Shown here: positions 27,101 to 35,417 of the stretch, piece after piece
Layout of the letters: each line of letters begins with the position of its first letter
How positions within the stretch are numbered: the first letter of the stretch is position 1
Assembly: GCA_937916515.1 (NCBI GenBank)
Contig: CALFSX010000063.1
Span: 1 to 64,000, forward strand
Length of the DNA: 64,000 bases
Origin: an uncultured Planctomycetaceae bacterium
Lineage (GTDB): Bacteria; Planctomycetota; Planctomycetia; Planctomycetales; Planctomycetaceae
Reading direction: 5' to 3'
Translations under genes and position numbers: made by a program
Notes under the pieces: generated by a model
Seen by the model: only the letters and a program-made list of their open reading frames with translations
The model's database searches: none
Told to the model about the DNA's origin: nothing

Positions 27101-27348
27101 AGTCGATCGTGAATCTTTACCCAGATACCGGCGATGTGAGGATCCTCAAGATCCCATTCAAGCGACAGAAGATCCAATCCACCCTCGGCCTCCTCGCCGT
27201 CGTGACAATCCACGCAGTGGTCGTCGAAGAGCGTGGTCATTGTCTCCGGCAGATCCGATCCCTCGCAAATGGGCTCAAACAGGCCCAGGCCCACCATGAT
27301 GATCGCGGCAAATCGCACTGAAATATACGTTCGGGCCGTTTCTTTCAT
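24169..27348 (-). CDS. DUF1592/DUF1587 cytochrome-type protein with in-frame palindromic repeat
   Basis: A 1059-residue exported protein. CVDCH at 45-49 is a c-type heme motif right after the signal region. DUF1587 (VNRFEYENILRDLLHDPALK) is near 130. A carbohydrate-binding-like middle (about 200-620) follows, then DUF1595 (VDRML-/MDRTYRRPVAKAESDRFYQY region), DUF1592 (LAERLSFFLGESMPDEQLRA), DUF1588 (SPYGGILTQAAVLKVTANGT) and DUF1585 with CASCH and GRSGNE-type ends. Residues 411-427 (NPTRKRGTPESLANTSG) are encoded by a complete family A palindrome at 26067-26118, inserted without breaking the frame. The likely role is envelope electron transfer linked to a carbohydrate substrate. It follows the FecR-type partner gene and leads the structural genes of block 3. 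Confidence 0.92.
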   Translation of the reverse strand: MKETARTYISVRFAAIIMVGLGLFEPICEGSDLPETMTTLFDDHCVDCHDGEEAEGGLDLLSLEWDLEDPHIAGIWVKIHDRLASGEMPPKEESRLDDVERGAAVKDLASRIARFQEKRYAQHGRAVSRRVNRFEYENILRDLLHDPALKVADQLPLDGEVHGFAKVGTALDVSHVQVDAYLDVAEFALRRALEFPAEKPQPTTNRYYAREEGRMWNGGGNGGWARFSLALEGLDINEEYSFNKRGFDPARKVGKVQSVGTTVDNTEAERTGPWRKSTRRSNHVGAHYLADDNKNTGAYAITWKATLPKPGIYEVRVSFGGGEGLARTAPYLVRHAEGETRLAIDQSQEPTIQGLWYPLGRFTFGSSGDDPKTEPVVAEVSLSNKDAKGWVIADAVQFVHLDELNENKDGNPTRKRGTPESLANTSGYQTTSYLEDASTAIFRGAYTPFYYGFEKFKAPVRGDFRLRLKARSVLRKTDYVDWEGEKKPRHYPNLVLDATRRYPTPVNDRIFPGKRSEPVKVYSSTLYEPNTQSMLPIGVFEATPETPEVSELEAFLEKGAMVKLDCMRLPSPMVPAMPHTIQKTDGGYPGVAFHWLEVEGPIVKEWPPASYRALFGDVPFKQAGRHVEAVSEQPMKDAGTLLAAFMDRTYRRPVAKAESDRFYQYAQQLLKEESFTEAMIATYSAVLDSPEFLFHCGQPGELDDFALAERLSFFLGESMPDEQLRALARQGKLREAKMLRAEVDRMLDKPEAKRFVKEFLNSWLKLDEINDTDPDRELYPEYAGDWWLVNSMVQESRLYFADLIAGNRPARNVIDADYTFVDERLARHYGVPGVFGPSFRRKSLPEKSPYGGILTQAAVLKVTANGTVTSPVLRGVYVMERLLGDPPSPPPPSVPDVEPDIRGAATIRELLKKHRADASCASCHKKIDPPGFALESFDVMGRWRENYRSLAQGSERVEGVGRSGNEFVHYIGKEVDASGVTPRGEHFDDILQFKKLLLQDEEAIARNLTEQLLVFATGAPMGFADRDHVSAILEKSRASAFGVRTIIHEIIQSPLFLRK
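26067..26118. repeat. Family A palindromic repeat inside a coding sequence
   Basis: Arms 26067-26088 and 26097-26118 are imperfect inverted copies of the family A arm (AACCCGACGCGTAAGCGAGG) around 8 bases. The element lies wholly within the DUF1592 gene and is translated as NPTRKRGTPESLANTSG in the loop before a beta-strand. Confidence 0.9.
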
Positions 27349-27451
27349 TCCTTCTCACCTTTGTTTTTCGCCGAAGCGATCGCCCAACCGTGACCGCTGG
27401 GGATCACGGACAAAACGAAGATTGAATCCAGGGGCATGATGTTCATGGGGT

Positions 27452-28831
27452 TCATCTTAATTCACCGTCAGTTCGGATTGCCAAAGTCGGTGGAGGCAAC
27501 ACGGGATGACGGCGGCTGGCGAATCCGTGAACCAAGGTGCCGTTGTCGCGAGCTACTGTGTCGCGGACGACCTTAAGCGAGATCTCTGATGTGGGGTGCT
27601 TGCGAAGAAATTCGGATAACACTTCGGTGCGAACGTGAAAGCGGCCTTTCTGCACGCCTTGCGGAATCGTGAATGATCCCAGATGGACAACCTCGGGGGT
27701 TCCGAGGGCTGCGGGAAATCGATCTTTGTGCAGGATCGATTCGTCCCAATCGGTGACATCGCCGATCATGCCGTAAACGCTGAATGTCGCGTCAGGCATA
27801 TGAGAGGCCAGGCCCCAACCAGTCGGAGCAAAATAGAGCAACAGCTCGGCTTCCTCGATGCGCTGCTGATTGATGTCTTTCAGATCGAATCCGATGTACG
27901 CGATCCGGTTCACACGACCACCCCGGATATCCTTCTTGACCAGGAGCAGCACATTAGAGTTGTGATCTTTCACGTTGCCAGTGTAGGCATCTTTCACCGG
28001 CTCAAGCAGCGTCCAGTCCGGGCCGTGGTCGACAGGTTTCACCGCAATCGTCTGGTGCTCATGTTCCGCGTCATCAGTCGCCGCACCGAGCGTTTCGCCG
28101 ATCACGGTATTCCGTTGGCCGGTCGTCAACTCGACCACTTCATCAGACTGCGCGTACTCAACCTGCACACGTCCCTCGATGACCTGCGTATGAGTTTCTC
28201 CGGTTTCTTCGTACACACTCACGGCGAAACGCGTGCCATAGTCGACGACATCTGCAGAAGGTGTTGTGATTCGAAACCCCACTGCCGACTCGGGAATGTC
28301 CGAAACGGTCGTCCCGCGGGTCAGTTCGCAGTTCATTGCATCCAACAGAATCAAGGTGGCTGGAGCTTCCAGAACGACCTCAGCTCCTGAATCGAATTTC
28401 AGTGTGGCCAGCCCCTCGGCGAGCCGCAGCGTTCCCTGTTCCAGCCGACTTCCATCTGCCGTCGGTAAATCGCCGCTTTCCCACAACGCAGCTCGTGTCT
28501 GCTCCAGAGTTGCGAAAGTCCTGTCAGCAGGATGTTGCGGCCAGAAAACCAGAGCCAGAATGACAACCAAGGCCGCCGCGAAGACTGCGAACGACCGGCG
28601 GCTGAACTCACGCCGCGGCGCACCACCAACAGATGCGTTGAAGCTCGCGGCAGCAGTCTGTTCTTCAACGGCGACGGTCGCTGATTGAATCTGCTGTTCG
28701 AACATCGCGGCATCGGTGAACCGTCGCATGTTCTCATCGTCGGTCTTCAGCCAATCATTCAGCTCAGCCTGTTCAGCTTCATTCAGCGAGCCGTCCAGCC
28801 AGGCGGCGATGAGTTTCTCCGGATCGGTCAT
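27452..28831 (-). CDS. FecR-domain membrane ECF partner with DNRLRE-like outer domain
   Basis: A 459-residue membrane protein. ATG at 28829-28831 overlaps the sigma-factor TGA (ATGA), which decides the start over a longer frame. Residues 1-50 (LIAAWLDGSLNEAEQAELND) are the cytoplasmic helical segment typical of planctomycete anti-sigma-like proteins. A membrane helix follows (FAVFAAALVVILALVFWP). The FecR domain (about 120-245) includes LKFDSGAEVVLEAPATLILL, the DYGTRFAVSV strand and EGRVQVEY. The C-terminal half (about 270-459) has IAYIGFDLKDINQQRIEEAE and LLLYFAP, as in DNRLRE/CBM96-like domains that bind or decorate polysaccharides. It should tie sigma activity to an extracytoplasmic cue. 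Next gene downstream is the DUF1592 protein, 103 bp away. Confidence 0.85.
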   Translation of the reverse strand: MTDPEKLIAAWLDGSLNEAEQAELNDWLKTDDENMRRFTDAAMFEQQIQSATVAVEEQTAAASFNASVGGAPRREFSRRSFAVFAAALVVILALVFWPQHPADRTFATLEQTRAALWESGDLPTADGSRLEQGTLRLAEGLATLKFDSGAEVVLEAPATLILLDAMNCELTRGTTVSDIPESAVGFRITTPSADVVDYGTRFAVSVYEETGETHTQVIEGRVQVEYAQSDEVVELTTGQRNTVIGETLGAATDDAEHEHQTIAVKPVDHGPDWTLLEPVKDAYTGNVKDHNSNVLLLVKKDIRGGRVNRIAYIGFDLKDINQQRIEEAELLLYFAPTGWGLASHMPDATFSVYGMIGDVTDWDESILHKDRFPAALGTPEVVHLGSFTIPQGVQKGRFHVRTEVLSEFLRKHPTSEISLKVVRDTVARDNGTLVHGFASRRHPVLPPPTLAIRTDGELR

Positions 28832-29358
28832 GGCGTTTCTCCTTCTGCACGAAGCTGCCGCTCCACACATTCGCGCAGTTGCTGGCGAATCCGCTGCAGA
28901 GCGACTCGCACAGCCGCTCCCGTTCCACCGAGCTGCCGCGCCATCTCTTCGGCCGTCAGCTCTTCGTAATAACGCAGCCGCACCATCTGCCTCGCCCGAG
29001 CCGCCAGTCGCTGAATGCAGTCCTGCAGAAAGAGCGAACGGTCAGACGCACCCGGCGCCAGCTCGCCCCATGTCTCGGTGAACCGCGCCAGCAGATTCGT
29101 ATCAAACGCGACACGACTGCGCGCTGCATCGCGGTTCAGGCTGAGCACCTGAAATCTGGCGATGCCCAGAGCCCACGCGACAAACGGCCGTTGCTCGTCG
29201 TACTCGTCAAACCGACGAAAAAGGACGAGCGACGTTTCCTGCAGAACTTCATCCGCCACCGCACGATCGCGCACCAGCGACCTCACATACCCCGACACCG
29301 CCGGCTGAGCGGCAGTCCAGAGTCGCATGAATCGCAATTGTTCCTGTTCGTTGAGCAT
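28828..29358 (-). CDS. ECF RNA polymerase sigma factor
   Basis: A 176-residue planctomycete-type ECF sigma factor. Region 2 shows DRAVADEVLQETSLVLFRRF and PFVAWALGIARFQVLSLNRD. Region 4 shows LTAEEMARQLGGTGAAVRVA followed by LQRIRQQLRECVERQL. The gene is coupled by ATGA to its FecR-type partner and heads block 3 (DUF1592, DUF1552, sulfatase, FAD oxidoreductase, DUF4405). A motif resembling that before the 52-kb sigma gene lies 16-52 bases upstream of the ATG (29374-29410), which would fit autoregulation. Confidence 0.95.
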   Translation of the reverse strand: MLNEQEQLRFMRLWTAAQPAVSGYVRSLVRDRAVADEVLQETSLVLFRRFDEYDEQRPFVAWALGIARFQVLSLNRDAARSRVAFDTNLLARFTETWGELAPGASDRSLFLQDCIQRLAARARQMVRLRYYEELTAEEMARQLGGTGAAVRVALQRIRQQLRECVERQLRAEGETP

Positions 29359-29373
29359 GGCTACGGGGTATTT

Positions 29374-29410
29374 CCACGAAATGCCGTCAACGTAACAGAA
29401 AAAACGAAAA
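29374..29410 (-). promoter_or_regulatory. Possible ECF-type promoter element
   Basis: On the minus strand this region reads TTCTGTTACGTTGACGGCAT followed by TTCGTGG. It shares TTCTG...CGTT...ATTTCGTGG with the stretch before the ECF gene at 52536 and, more loosely, with the duplicated cassettes at 40300 and 45607. Position just upstream of an ECF gene fits an autoregulated promoter. Only pattern similarity supports it. Confidence 0.25.
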
Positions 29411-29482
29411 TACGATGTCGGCCCTCATTTCTGGTTGGTTTTTCCATTCTGGGCCGGGCTCGTTGAGGGGAAAATGGAGCCT

Positions 29483-32173
29483 CTATTTAAAACCCTTCAC
29501 AATTGCCGGGATGATTCGTTCCGGCGCTGTGTTGAGCATTTTGCCCATGCCTTTGTTGTGAGATGTGATGGCGATGATCAAATTCAGTTCATCAATCATC
29601 ATGATGAACTGACCACTGGCCCCGCGGCCTGACTTCATGTCGTACGTCTTTCCGTTGACGTCGACGCTGTTGCGCCACCAAAAGAAGCCGTACGACGTTT
29701 CCTGTGGATTGGTGTGGATTCTGGAAGTCGCTTTTTGGATGAAATCGGCCGGGATCAATTGTTCGCCATCCCACTCGCCGCCGTTCTGAACCAGCATCCC
29801 CCACTTGATCATGTCGCGAGACCTCATGCTGCTGCCAGCGGCTGATTTCGGCAATCCGCTCACGTCATCCTGCCAACCGAAGTTGGAAATCCCCAACGGC
29901 TTGAGCAATTCCCTATTGATGAATTCACGAGACGTTCCCGGCACCGCGGTTTCGATCACCTGCATCACAATCGACGGGTCAGATGATTGGTACTTATATT
30001 GCCTGGACTCTGTTGTGATCGGCGCCGTATTTTCAAGGTACGCCTGAATCTGGCCTTGCCCTTTCAATCTGCTCGCTGACTTTCGGAGTTCAGCGACCGT
30101 TTCTTTGTCGACGCGAATCCCGGAGTGCATGTTCAACGCGTCGTTCAACGTGATCGTGTCACTGCCTGCGGCGAGTTTGCTCTGTTCGATGTCCGTCAGG
30201 AAGTCGAGCACAGGTCGATCCAGGTCGGACATCTTCAAATGGCCCAGTCGAATGGCGCGGCCCAATACCAATGCCGTGTAGGATTTGGTGATCGACATTT
30301 GGTAATGAGGATAGTTGGCTCGCCCACGTCGAAAGTACGACTCGAAAATCAGTCGTCCATCATGGTGAATCAACAGGCTGTCGACGTCTCCGTGCTGACC
30401 GGCGGCAATCTCTCGGGCCAATGCCAGGATCATCTTCTTATTGCCGCTATCGCTGCCAAGTTCACCGACTTCAATTCCGTCCGCCATGTCCTCAGGCGCA
30501 GTGTCAATAAACGGTCGCTCAAGATCGGAAAGATGCTGCTCTTTGGCGTATGAAATATCTTCGGACGACAAATCCGTGACTTCCGGTGCAAGCCCATCAG
30601 CTTCCGTCAGTAAGCCGGCGTCCTGTGTTGTCATTGCTTTGGCTGGCGACGTTTTACCCGACAGCTTCTGTTGTTCGGCGCCTTTGGCTCGTTTGGCGAT
30701 TCGATTTGCTTTGCGTTCTGCCAATTCAGCTTCGGTAAGTTCTCTCTTCGGCGCGTTCTGCGTGATTGGTTCTCGCGGCGGCTTGAATTCATCCGTCATG
30801 AAGCTCGATGCAGGCAGACCCGCTGAGTTGACAAGACTAATGGCGGGATCAGGTTCTGGCTTGCGAAACAGGTACCGCACGTATTTCGGGTCGCCGATCT
30901 GCAGACTGGTCACATGAACCTGGTCACCAACGATCTTTGCGTTAGCCGCAACGTACTTGCCGTCTTCGCCAGCGATTTCAAAGAAGTCGAGGCTCGAGTC
31001 ATTACCGGTGGGATTGCTGAGTCCATCTACAACATAGTCGAAGGAAAGTTGAGCAATGTTGCCGTGAAATTCAACGCTCTTTAGCAGTGGCCCTGAATAG
31101 GGCAACTCCGATCTGCCGTAGTCTTTCGCCAGTGCCCACAGAGCCAGACGCTGCCCCGCATGCTGTTTGTCATGTGGGTGTAAACTTGGGCCGTGGTCAT
31201 AGAAGACCGCCATCCCGGTGTTTTGCGTGTTTGCCAGCGTTCGTCTCATGGCGTCTCGCAGCCACGGCCACTCGCCCGTCGCATCCTGAGTGGGAACTTG
31301 AACGTAATAGAAGGGGAACTTTCGTTCCGGCACTCCCGCACGATGAGCAAACAGCGCGCGCCAATTGTCAATCATGAAGGGAAGCAACTGCCGATATTCG
31401 TAGCCCGTCTGTGCTTTGGCATTTCGCTCGCCCTGGTACCAGATCACACCTCGAAAACAAACGGGGACGATCGGATCAATTTTATCGGCGTACTGAACGC
31501 CTGGGTTTCGGTTTTCCTGCACGTCATTCCAGCCCTCGGGAATGCTGAGCCGTTTTCGAATAACCTCTGAATCGTGTTTCGGGATCCAGGCCTGGATGGG
31601 TGTCCCGGAGTTGTATCGCAGGATCAGACCGATCGGGACATTCAGTTCTCGGTACAGTTTTTCGCCAAAGTAGAACCCGACGCGAGAAACGCTCCGCTGT
31701 GTCTTCTCATCGATCCCCGTCCAACCGTGCCGAGTGGAGACGCGCATTCGGGCCAGGCCCTTCTCGAAATACTCCGGTTCGATAAATCGATTCTTGCTCG
31801 AGCTGAACGAATCCGCCATGTTCGACTGCCCGCTGCACAGCCAAACTTCGCCAACCAGTACACCAGAAAGTTCCAGCCTATTCGTTCCTTCAACAAGCAA
31901 CCTCTGTGCCTGGTTCGATGTGGCGAGCGGAGCTAGCCGGACCATCCACTTGCCATCCGAGTCTGCCTTTGTCTGTTTCGACTGGCCTGCGAATGTCACA
32001 GTGACTTCTTCGCCCGGGTCAGCTGTTCCCCAAATGGGTACGGCCAATTCCCGTTGAAGCACCATGTTGCTGGAGAAGATACTGGGAAGTGTCACGTCTG
32101 CCTGCGTCAACGACGGCGTCAACGCAATGATCGACACAAACAGGATGGTGGCGAGTCGGCTTGTTGGATTCAT
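29483..32173 (-). CDS. Sialate O-acetylesterase / beta-lactamase-like serine hydrolase fusion
   Basis: An 896-residue exported two-enzyme fusion. Signal peptide residues 1-25 end TQA. The N-terminal half is a sialate O-acetylesterase (SASA, SGNH-type) domain: VWLCSGQSNM at 110-119 with S117 as nucleophile, and VIWYQGERNA as block III. A linker near 480-560 is rich in Lys/Ala. The C-terminal half is a class C beta-lactamase/esterase-like domain: SITK at 627-630 (SxxK), YQS near 728 in place of YxN, and SGRGASGQ near the KTG position. Together they could remove acetyl groups and a second ester from a decorated glycan. The domains usually occur as separate proteins. It ends the sulfatase run of block 2, 72 bp after a sulfatase. 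Confidence 0.88.
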   Translation of the reverse strand: MNPTSRLATILFVSIIALTPSLTQADVTLPSIFSSNMVLQRELAVPIWGTADPGEEVTVTFAGQSKQTKADSDGKWMVRLAPLATSNQAQRLLVEGTNRLELSGVLVGEVWLCSGQSNMADSFSSSKNRFIEPEYFEKGLARMRVSTRHGWTGIDEKTQRSVSRVGFYFGEKLYRELNVPIGLILRYNSGTPIQAWIPKHDSEVIRKRLSIPEGWNDVQENRNPGVQYADKIDPIVPVCFRGVIWYQGERNAKAQTGYEYRQLLPFMIDNWRALFAHRAGVPERKFPFYYVQVPTQDATGEWPWLRDAMRRTLANTQNTGMAVFYDHGPSLHPHDKQHAGQRLALWALAKDYGRSELPYSGPLLKSVEFHGNIAQLSFDYVVDGLSNPTGNDSSLDFFEIAGEDGKYVAANAKIVGDQVHVTSLQIGDPKYVRYLFRKPEPDPAISLVNSAGLPASSFMTDEFKPPREPITQNAPKRELTEAELAERKANRIAKRAKGAEQQKLSGKTSPAKAMTTQDAGLLTEADGLAPEVTDLSSEDISYAKEQHLSDLERPFIDTAPEDMADGIEVGELGSDSGNKKMILALAREIAAGQHGDVDSLLIHHDGRLIFESYFRRGRANYPHYQMSITKSYTALVLGRAIRLGHLKMSDLDRPVLDFLTDIEQSKLAAGSDTITLNDALNMHSGIRVDKETVAELRKSASRLKGQGQIQAYLENTAPITTESRQYKYQSSDPSIVMQVIETAVPGTSREFINRELLKPLGISNFGWQDDVSGLPKSAAGSSMRSRDMIKWGMLVQNGGEWDGEQLIPADFIQKATSRIHTNPQETSYGFFWWRNSVDVNGKTYDMKSGRGASGQFIMMIDELNLIIAITSHNKGMGKMLNTAPERIIPAIVKGFK

Positions 32174-32245
32174 TCCGGTATAGCTCTGTTTGGGATTTTG
32201 GGGCTTAGTTGTGAACCTGCCGTCAACGGCACTTTCGTCGGCGAA

Positions 32246-33739
32246 TCACTGGTCCTTTTCCGTCGGTGGAAATCGCATACGTTTGTCGCTGTCGATTGGT
32301 TGACCGTTGCGAACACTCCACCACTCGGCGGCGCGGTCGGGATCGTAGCTTGGGTTGGGAATTGGCATGCGGGCCAGCGCATCCTGACGCCAGGCCTGTA
32401 ACTTCTTCTTCAGGTCAGCAACGCGACCGGGACGTTCGGAAGCAAGGTTCTTTGTTTCCCCGATGTCTTTGCCAATCTGGTAGAGCTCGATGTCCCCCGT
32501 GCCGTCGAGATACTCGATGAGTTTCCAGTCACGTTCACGAATGCTGCCGGCCGGTCGGTCGTGGTGATAGTGAGGATAGTGCCAGTGCAGTGCGTCGCGC
32601 TTGAGTTGCGCGAGTGGATCGGAAAGCAATGGCTTCAAACTGTGTCCATCGACGGTTTGGTTCTGCGGTAAGTTTCCACCAGCCAGTTCAACGACTGTCG
32701 GATAGAAGTCATAAGTGATCGTGGGCTCAGAACAGACTGTGCCGCCCTTGCTAAGCGGCGGGTACTTCACGATCAGCGGCACACGAACTCCGCCTTCGTG
32801 CAATGATCCTTTTTCACCCTTCAGAGGAGCAAGATCGGCAACCGTGTCATCCGCGTGTTCGCGGTAGTCGTAACGTCGATAGAGGCCACCGTTGTCTGAG
32901 GTAAAGATGATCATTGTGTTATCACTCAGTCCGTTGTCGTCAATCGCATCGATAACTCGCCCAACCATTTCGTCACAGTGTTCAATCATCGCGGCGTACA
33001 CGGGATGCGGGAGTTCGCGTTTCTGCTCCGCCGATTTCCGCCGGTACTTCTCGACCTTGTCCGACATCGCTCCCAACGGAATGTGAACGGCGTAGGGTGA
33101 CAACATCAGAAAGAATGGTCGCTTGTTGTTTTCCTTGATAAAGTCGACACACTGATCCGCTTCAAAGTCTGTCCGGTATTGATTCGTTCCGGGCTTTAGA
33201 TCGGGCCGTCCCTGAACGCGGTATTTACCCGGCAGATGCGGTCCGTTGATCACAGCCGAGAAGTCATACCCCTGCCGATCGGGTTGATACTGCGGTCCGG
33301 TACCGAGATGCCATTTCCCCACGTAGCCGGTCGTGTAACCCGCTGACTTGAGAGCTTCAGCGATAGTAACCGTATCAAGTGGCAACGCCATGGTGGGGCG
33401 CGGCGTAATCACTCGTTCAAACGGTCGCCAGTGACCAGGAATATGAGCCGTAATACCGATTCGGGCCTGATTCTGCCCCGACTGCAAAGCACATCGCGTC
33501 GGCGAACAAACGGCTCCGGCAGCGTAGAAATCGGTAAACCGAACTCCTTCGGCAGCCAGCCGATCAATCCGAGGAGTCTCCACGAAATCGTTGCCATAGC
33601 ACCCGACATCCTTCCAACCCAGGTCGTCAATAAAGATCAGCACGATGTTGGGCTGATCGGCAGCATTGGCAATGTGTGGCAAAAGGCCGCACAGCAGTGC
33701 AAGCGCCGCGCACAGGACGGTGTTTCTACAGTTCTTCAT
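32246..33739 (-). CDS. Exported sulfatase (arylsulfatase A-like)
   Basis: A 497-residue S1-family sulfatase. Signal peptide residues 1-26 end ANA. IVLIFIDDLGWKDVGCYGND holds the metal-binding aspartates. C78 in CSPTR is the formylglycine site, with ALQSGQNQ following. GYTTGYVGKWHLGTGPQYQP provides the conserved Lys/His of the active site, and TSDNGGLYRRYDYR the Asp-Asn metal ligands. A sulfate ester of a polysaccharide or small glycoside is the likely substrate. It lies 27 bp after another sulfatase (start 33739, upstream stop 33767) and 72 bp before the esterase fusion, so these are probably co-transcribed. Confidence 0.95.
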   Translation of the reverse strand: MKNCRNTVLCAALALLCGLLPHIANAADQPNIVLIFIDDLGWKDVGCYGNDFVETPRIDRLAAEGVRFTDFYAAGAVCSPTRCALQSGQNQARIGITAHIPGHWRPFERVITPRPTMALPLDTVTIAEALKSAGYTTGYVGKWHLGTGPQYQPDRQGYDFSAVINGPHLPGKYRVQGRPDLKPGTNQYRTDFEADQCVDFIKENNKRPFFLMLSPYAVHIPLGAMSDKVEKYRRKSAEQKRELPHPVYAAMIEHCDEMVGRVIDAIDDNGLSDNTMIIFTSDNGGLYRRYDYREHADDTVADLAPLKGEKGSLHEGGVRVPLIVKYPPLSKGGTVCSEPTITYDFYPTVVELAGGNLPQNQTVDGHSLKPLLSDPLAQLKRDALHWHYPHYHHDRPAGSIRERDWKLIEYLDGTGDIELYQIGKDIGETKNLASERPGRVADLKKKLQAWRQDALARMPIPNPSYDPDRAAEWWSVRNGQPIDSDKRMRFPPTEKDQ

Positions 33740-33766
33740 GGACTTGAATTCTCTTTGGGGTCTTGT

Positions 33767-35194
33767 TCACTTTTGAAACTTGTCGAACCAACTCTGCACT
33801 TTCAGGCCTGGATGCTGATTTGCCGGGATCATTCGGGCCAACGGCTTCTTCGTCTTCATGTGCTCCGGTTTGTTCGCGAGGTTTGTCCATTCGTTGGGAT
33901 CGACCCTGTGGTCATACAGTTCTTCGGAGCCGTCTTCGTAACGGATGTAGCGCCAGCGTTCGGTTCGAATCGATGTGTTGCCTTCTCCGTAAGATGAAAT
34001 CGCTGGCGGACGGGGAGAGGACGGCTCGGCCAGTTGGGGCTTGATGGATGTTCCGTCGAGCCACTCGGGAGTGTCGAGTCCTGCGAGATCGACCAAAGAG
34101 GGATAGACGTCGATCAGGCTGACGGGTTGAGTGCAGGTGGAACCGGTCTTGATTCCGGGGCCGTGGACGATGAAGGGAATGTGCGTGGTCTGTTCCCAGA
34201 TGGCTCCCTTGCACCAGTGTTTCTTCTCGCCCAGATGCCAGCCGTGGTCGCTCACCAGCATCACGAAGGTTTCACGCCCGCGCGGGTTCTGTTTCAGTTG
34301 CGTGACGAAGCGGCCAATTTGACGATCGACAAAAGCAATGGATGCGTGGTAGGCACGGATGGTCGCGTCCCACTCATTGTTGGCGACAATGTATTCGTGA
34401 TCGCTCAAGCCTTTGTGAAGCGGTTTGTGGGCGTGCGTTCGAGCAAGACGGCGAGCGAACTCCGGCATGTCGTCCCAGTCATCCACGCCGTCAGGTTCGG
34501 CGGGGCGTCGGATTGATTCGAGCGGAAATTGATCGAACCAGGGCTTCGGCACCTGCAAGGGACGATGCGGACGGTAGAAGCCGACCGACATGAAGAGCGG
34601 TTTGTCAGTGACGGTCTGCCATTGCTCGGTCGCCCACGTTGCGACCTTGTAATCTCCCATCTTCTCGTCAGCGACGTCGAGAGCATAGCCGTCGTTGGGT
34701 GCTTTCAAGGCATTGAACTTGTCCTCGCCCTTCGGAGGCTTGGGATCTCGTGGCCTGTTGAATAACGAATCGCCCACCTTTCCGGGATTCCCATGGAAGA
34801 CTTTGCCGCCGCTGGCAACGCGGTAACCGCTGTCCATGAAGAACTGTTGAAGCGTGGGCGTCGTGGTTTTCGTTTCGTTGCGATCTTTGGCGTTGAAATA
34901 GGTTCCTGTCTTGAAGGGATAGACGCCGGTCAGCAGGCTGGTGCGCGAGGGACGACATTGAGGCGAGTTGCAGTATGCGTGAGAGAAAAGCATGCCGCTG
35001 GCGGCGAGGGCGTCGATGTTGGGCGACTTGGCGTCGGGATGCCCACCAAGACATCCCACCCAGTCGTTCAGATCATCCACGATGATGAAGACAATGTCGG
35101 GGCGTGGTTTGTCGCTGGCCCAAACCGTGGCTGTTGTGGATGCGACGGCCACTACGACCAGGAGGCACCTGAAGATGAAAGTCGAGTGAGTCAT
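33767..35194 (-). CDS. Exported sulfatase (iduronate-2-sulfatase-like)
   Basis: A 475-residue sulfatase of the iduronate-2-sulfatase-like type. Signal peptide residues 1-26 end VWA. IVFIIVDDLNDWVGCLGGHP gives the metal-binding pair. C80 in CRPSR is the formylglycine site. VSDHGWHLGEKKHWCKGAIW and GPGIKTGSTCTQPVSLIDVY are hallmarks of this subgroup, as is the end with RTERWRYIRYEDGSEELYDH. It closely resembles the sulfatases at 47302 and 48907 in layout. 223 bp separate it from the sulfatase upstream, with a family F repeat in the gap. Confidence 0.95.
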   Translation of the reverse strand: MTHSTFIFRCLLVVVAVASTTATVWASDKPRPDIVFIIVDDLNDWVGCLGGHPDAKSPNIDALAASGMLFSHAYCNSPQCRPSRTSLLTGVYPFKTGTYFNAKDRNETKTTTPTLQQFFMDSGYRVASGGKVFHGNPGKVGDSLFNRPRDPKPPKGEDKFNALKAPNDGYALDVADEKMGDYKVATWATEQWQTVTDKPLFMSVGFYRPHRPLQVPKPWFDQFPLESIRRPAEPDGVDDWDDMPEFARRLARTHAHKPLHKGLSDHEYIVANNEWDATIRAYHASIAFVDRQIGRFVTQLKQNPRGRETFVMLVSDHGWHLGEKKHWCKGAIWEQTTHIPFIVHGPGIKTGSTCTQPVSLIDVYPSLVDLAGLDTPEWLDGTSIKPQLAEPSSPRPPAISSYGEGNTSIRTERWRYIRYEDGSEELYDHRVDPNEWTNLANKPEHMKTKKPLARMIPANQHPGLKVQSWFDKFQK

Positions 35195-35249
35195 GTGTGA
35201 TTACGTCCGGAAGGGGGTGTTCGTGAGCCAGGGGAAAAGCACGTGCCGT

Positions 35250-35277
35250 TCGTAGCGGAAGTCGTCGAGACTTTCGG
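35250..35277. repeat. Family F repeat (GTAGCGGAAGTC type)
   Basis: CGTAGCGGAAGTCGTCGAGA at 35251-35270 plus CTTTCGG matches, in inverse, the sequence at 38431-38456 inside the DUF1080 gene. It lies upstream of the sulfatase start at 35194. It has the look of a half-copy of a planctomycete dispersed repeat. Confidence 0.45.
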
Positions 35278-35417
35278 AAATTCACCGTGTTGACCGAAAC
35301 TCTTGACGAGTACCGCTACCGAAATCTCTTTAGGTGTCGATCGACTACATTTGCGGATCGTTACTCACATGTTTGATCAAAGTTTGGCGTACAACATGAC
35401 CGTTGGCCTGAATCTGT

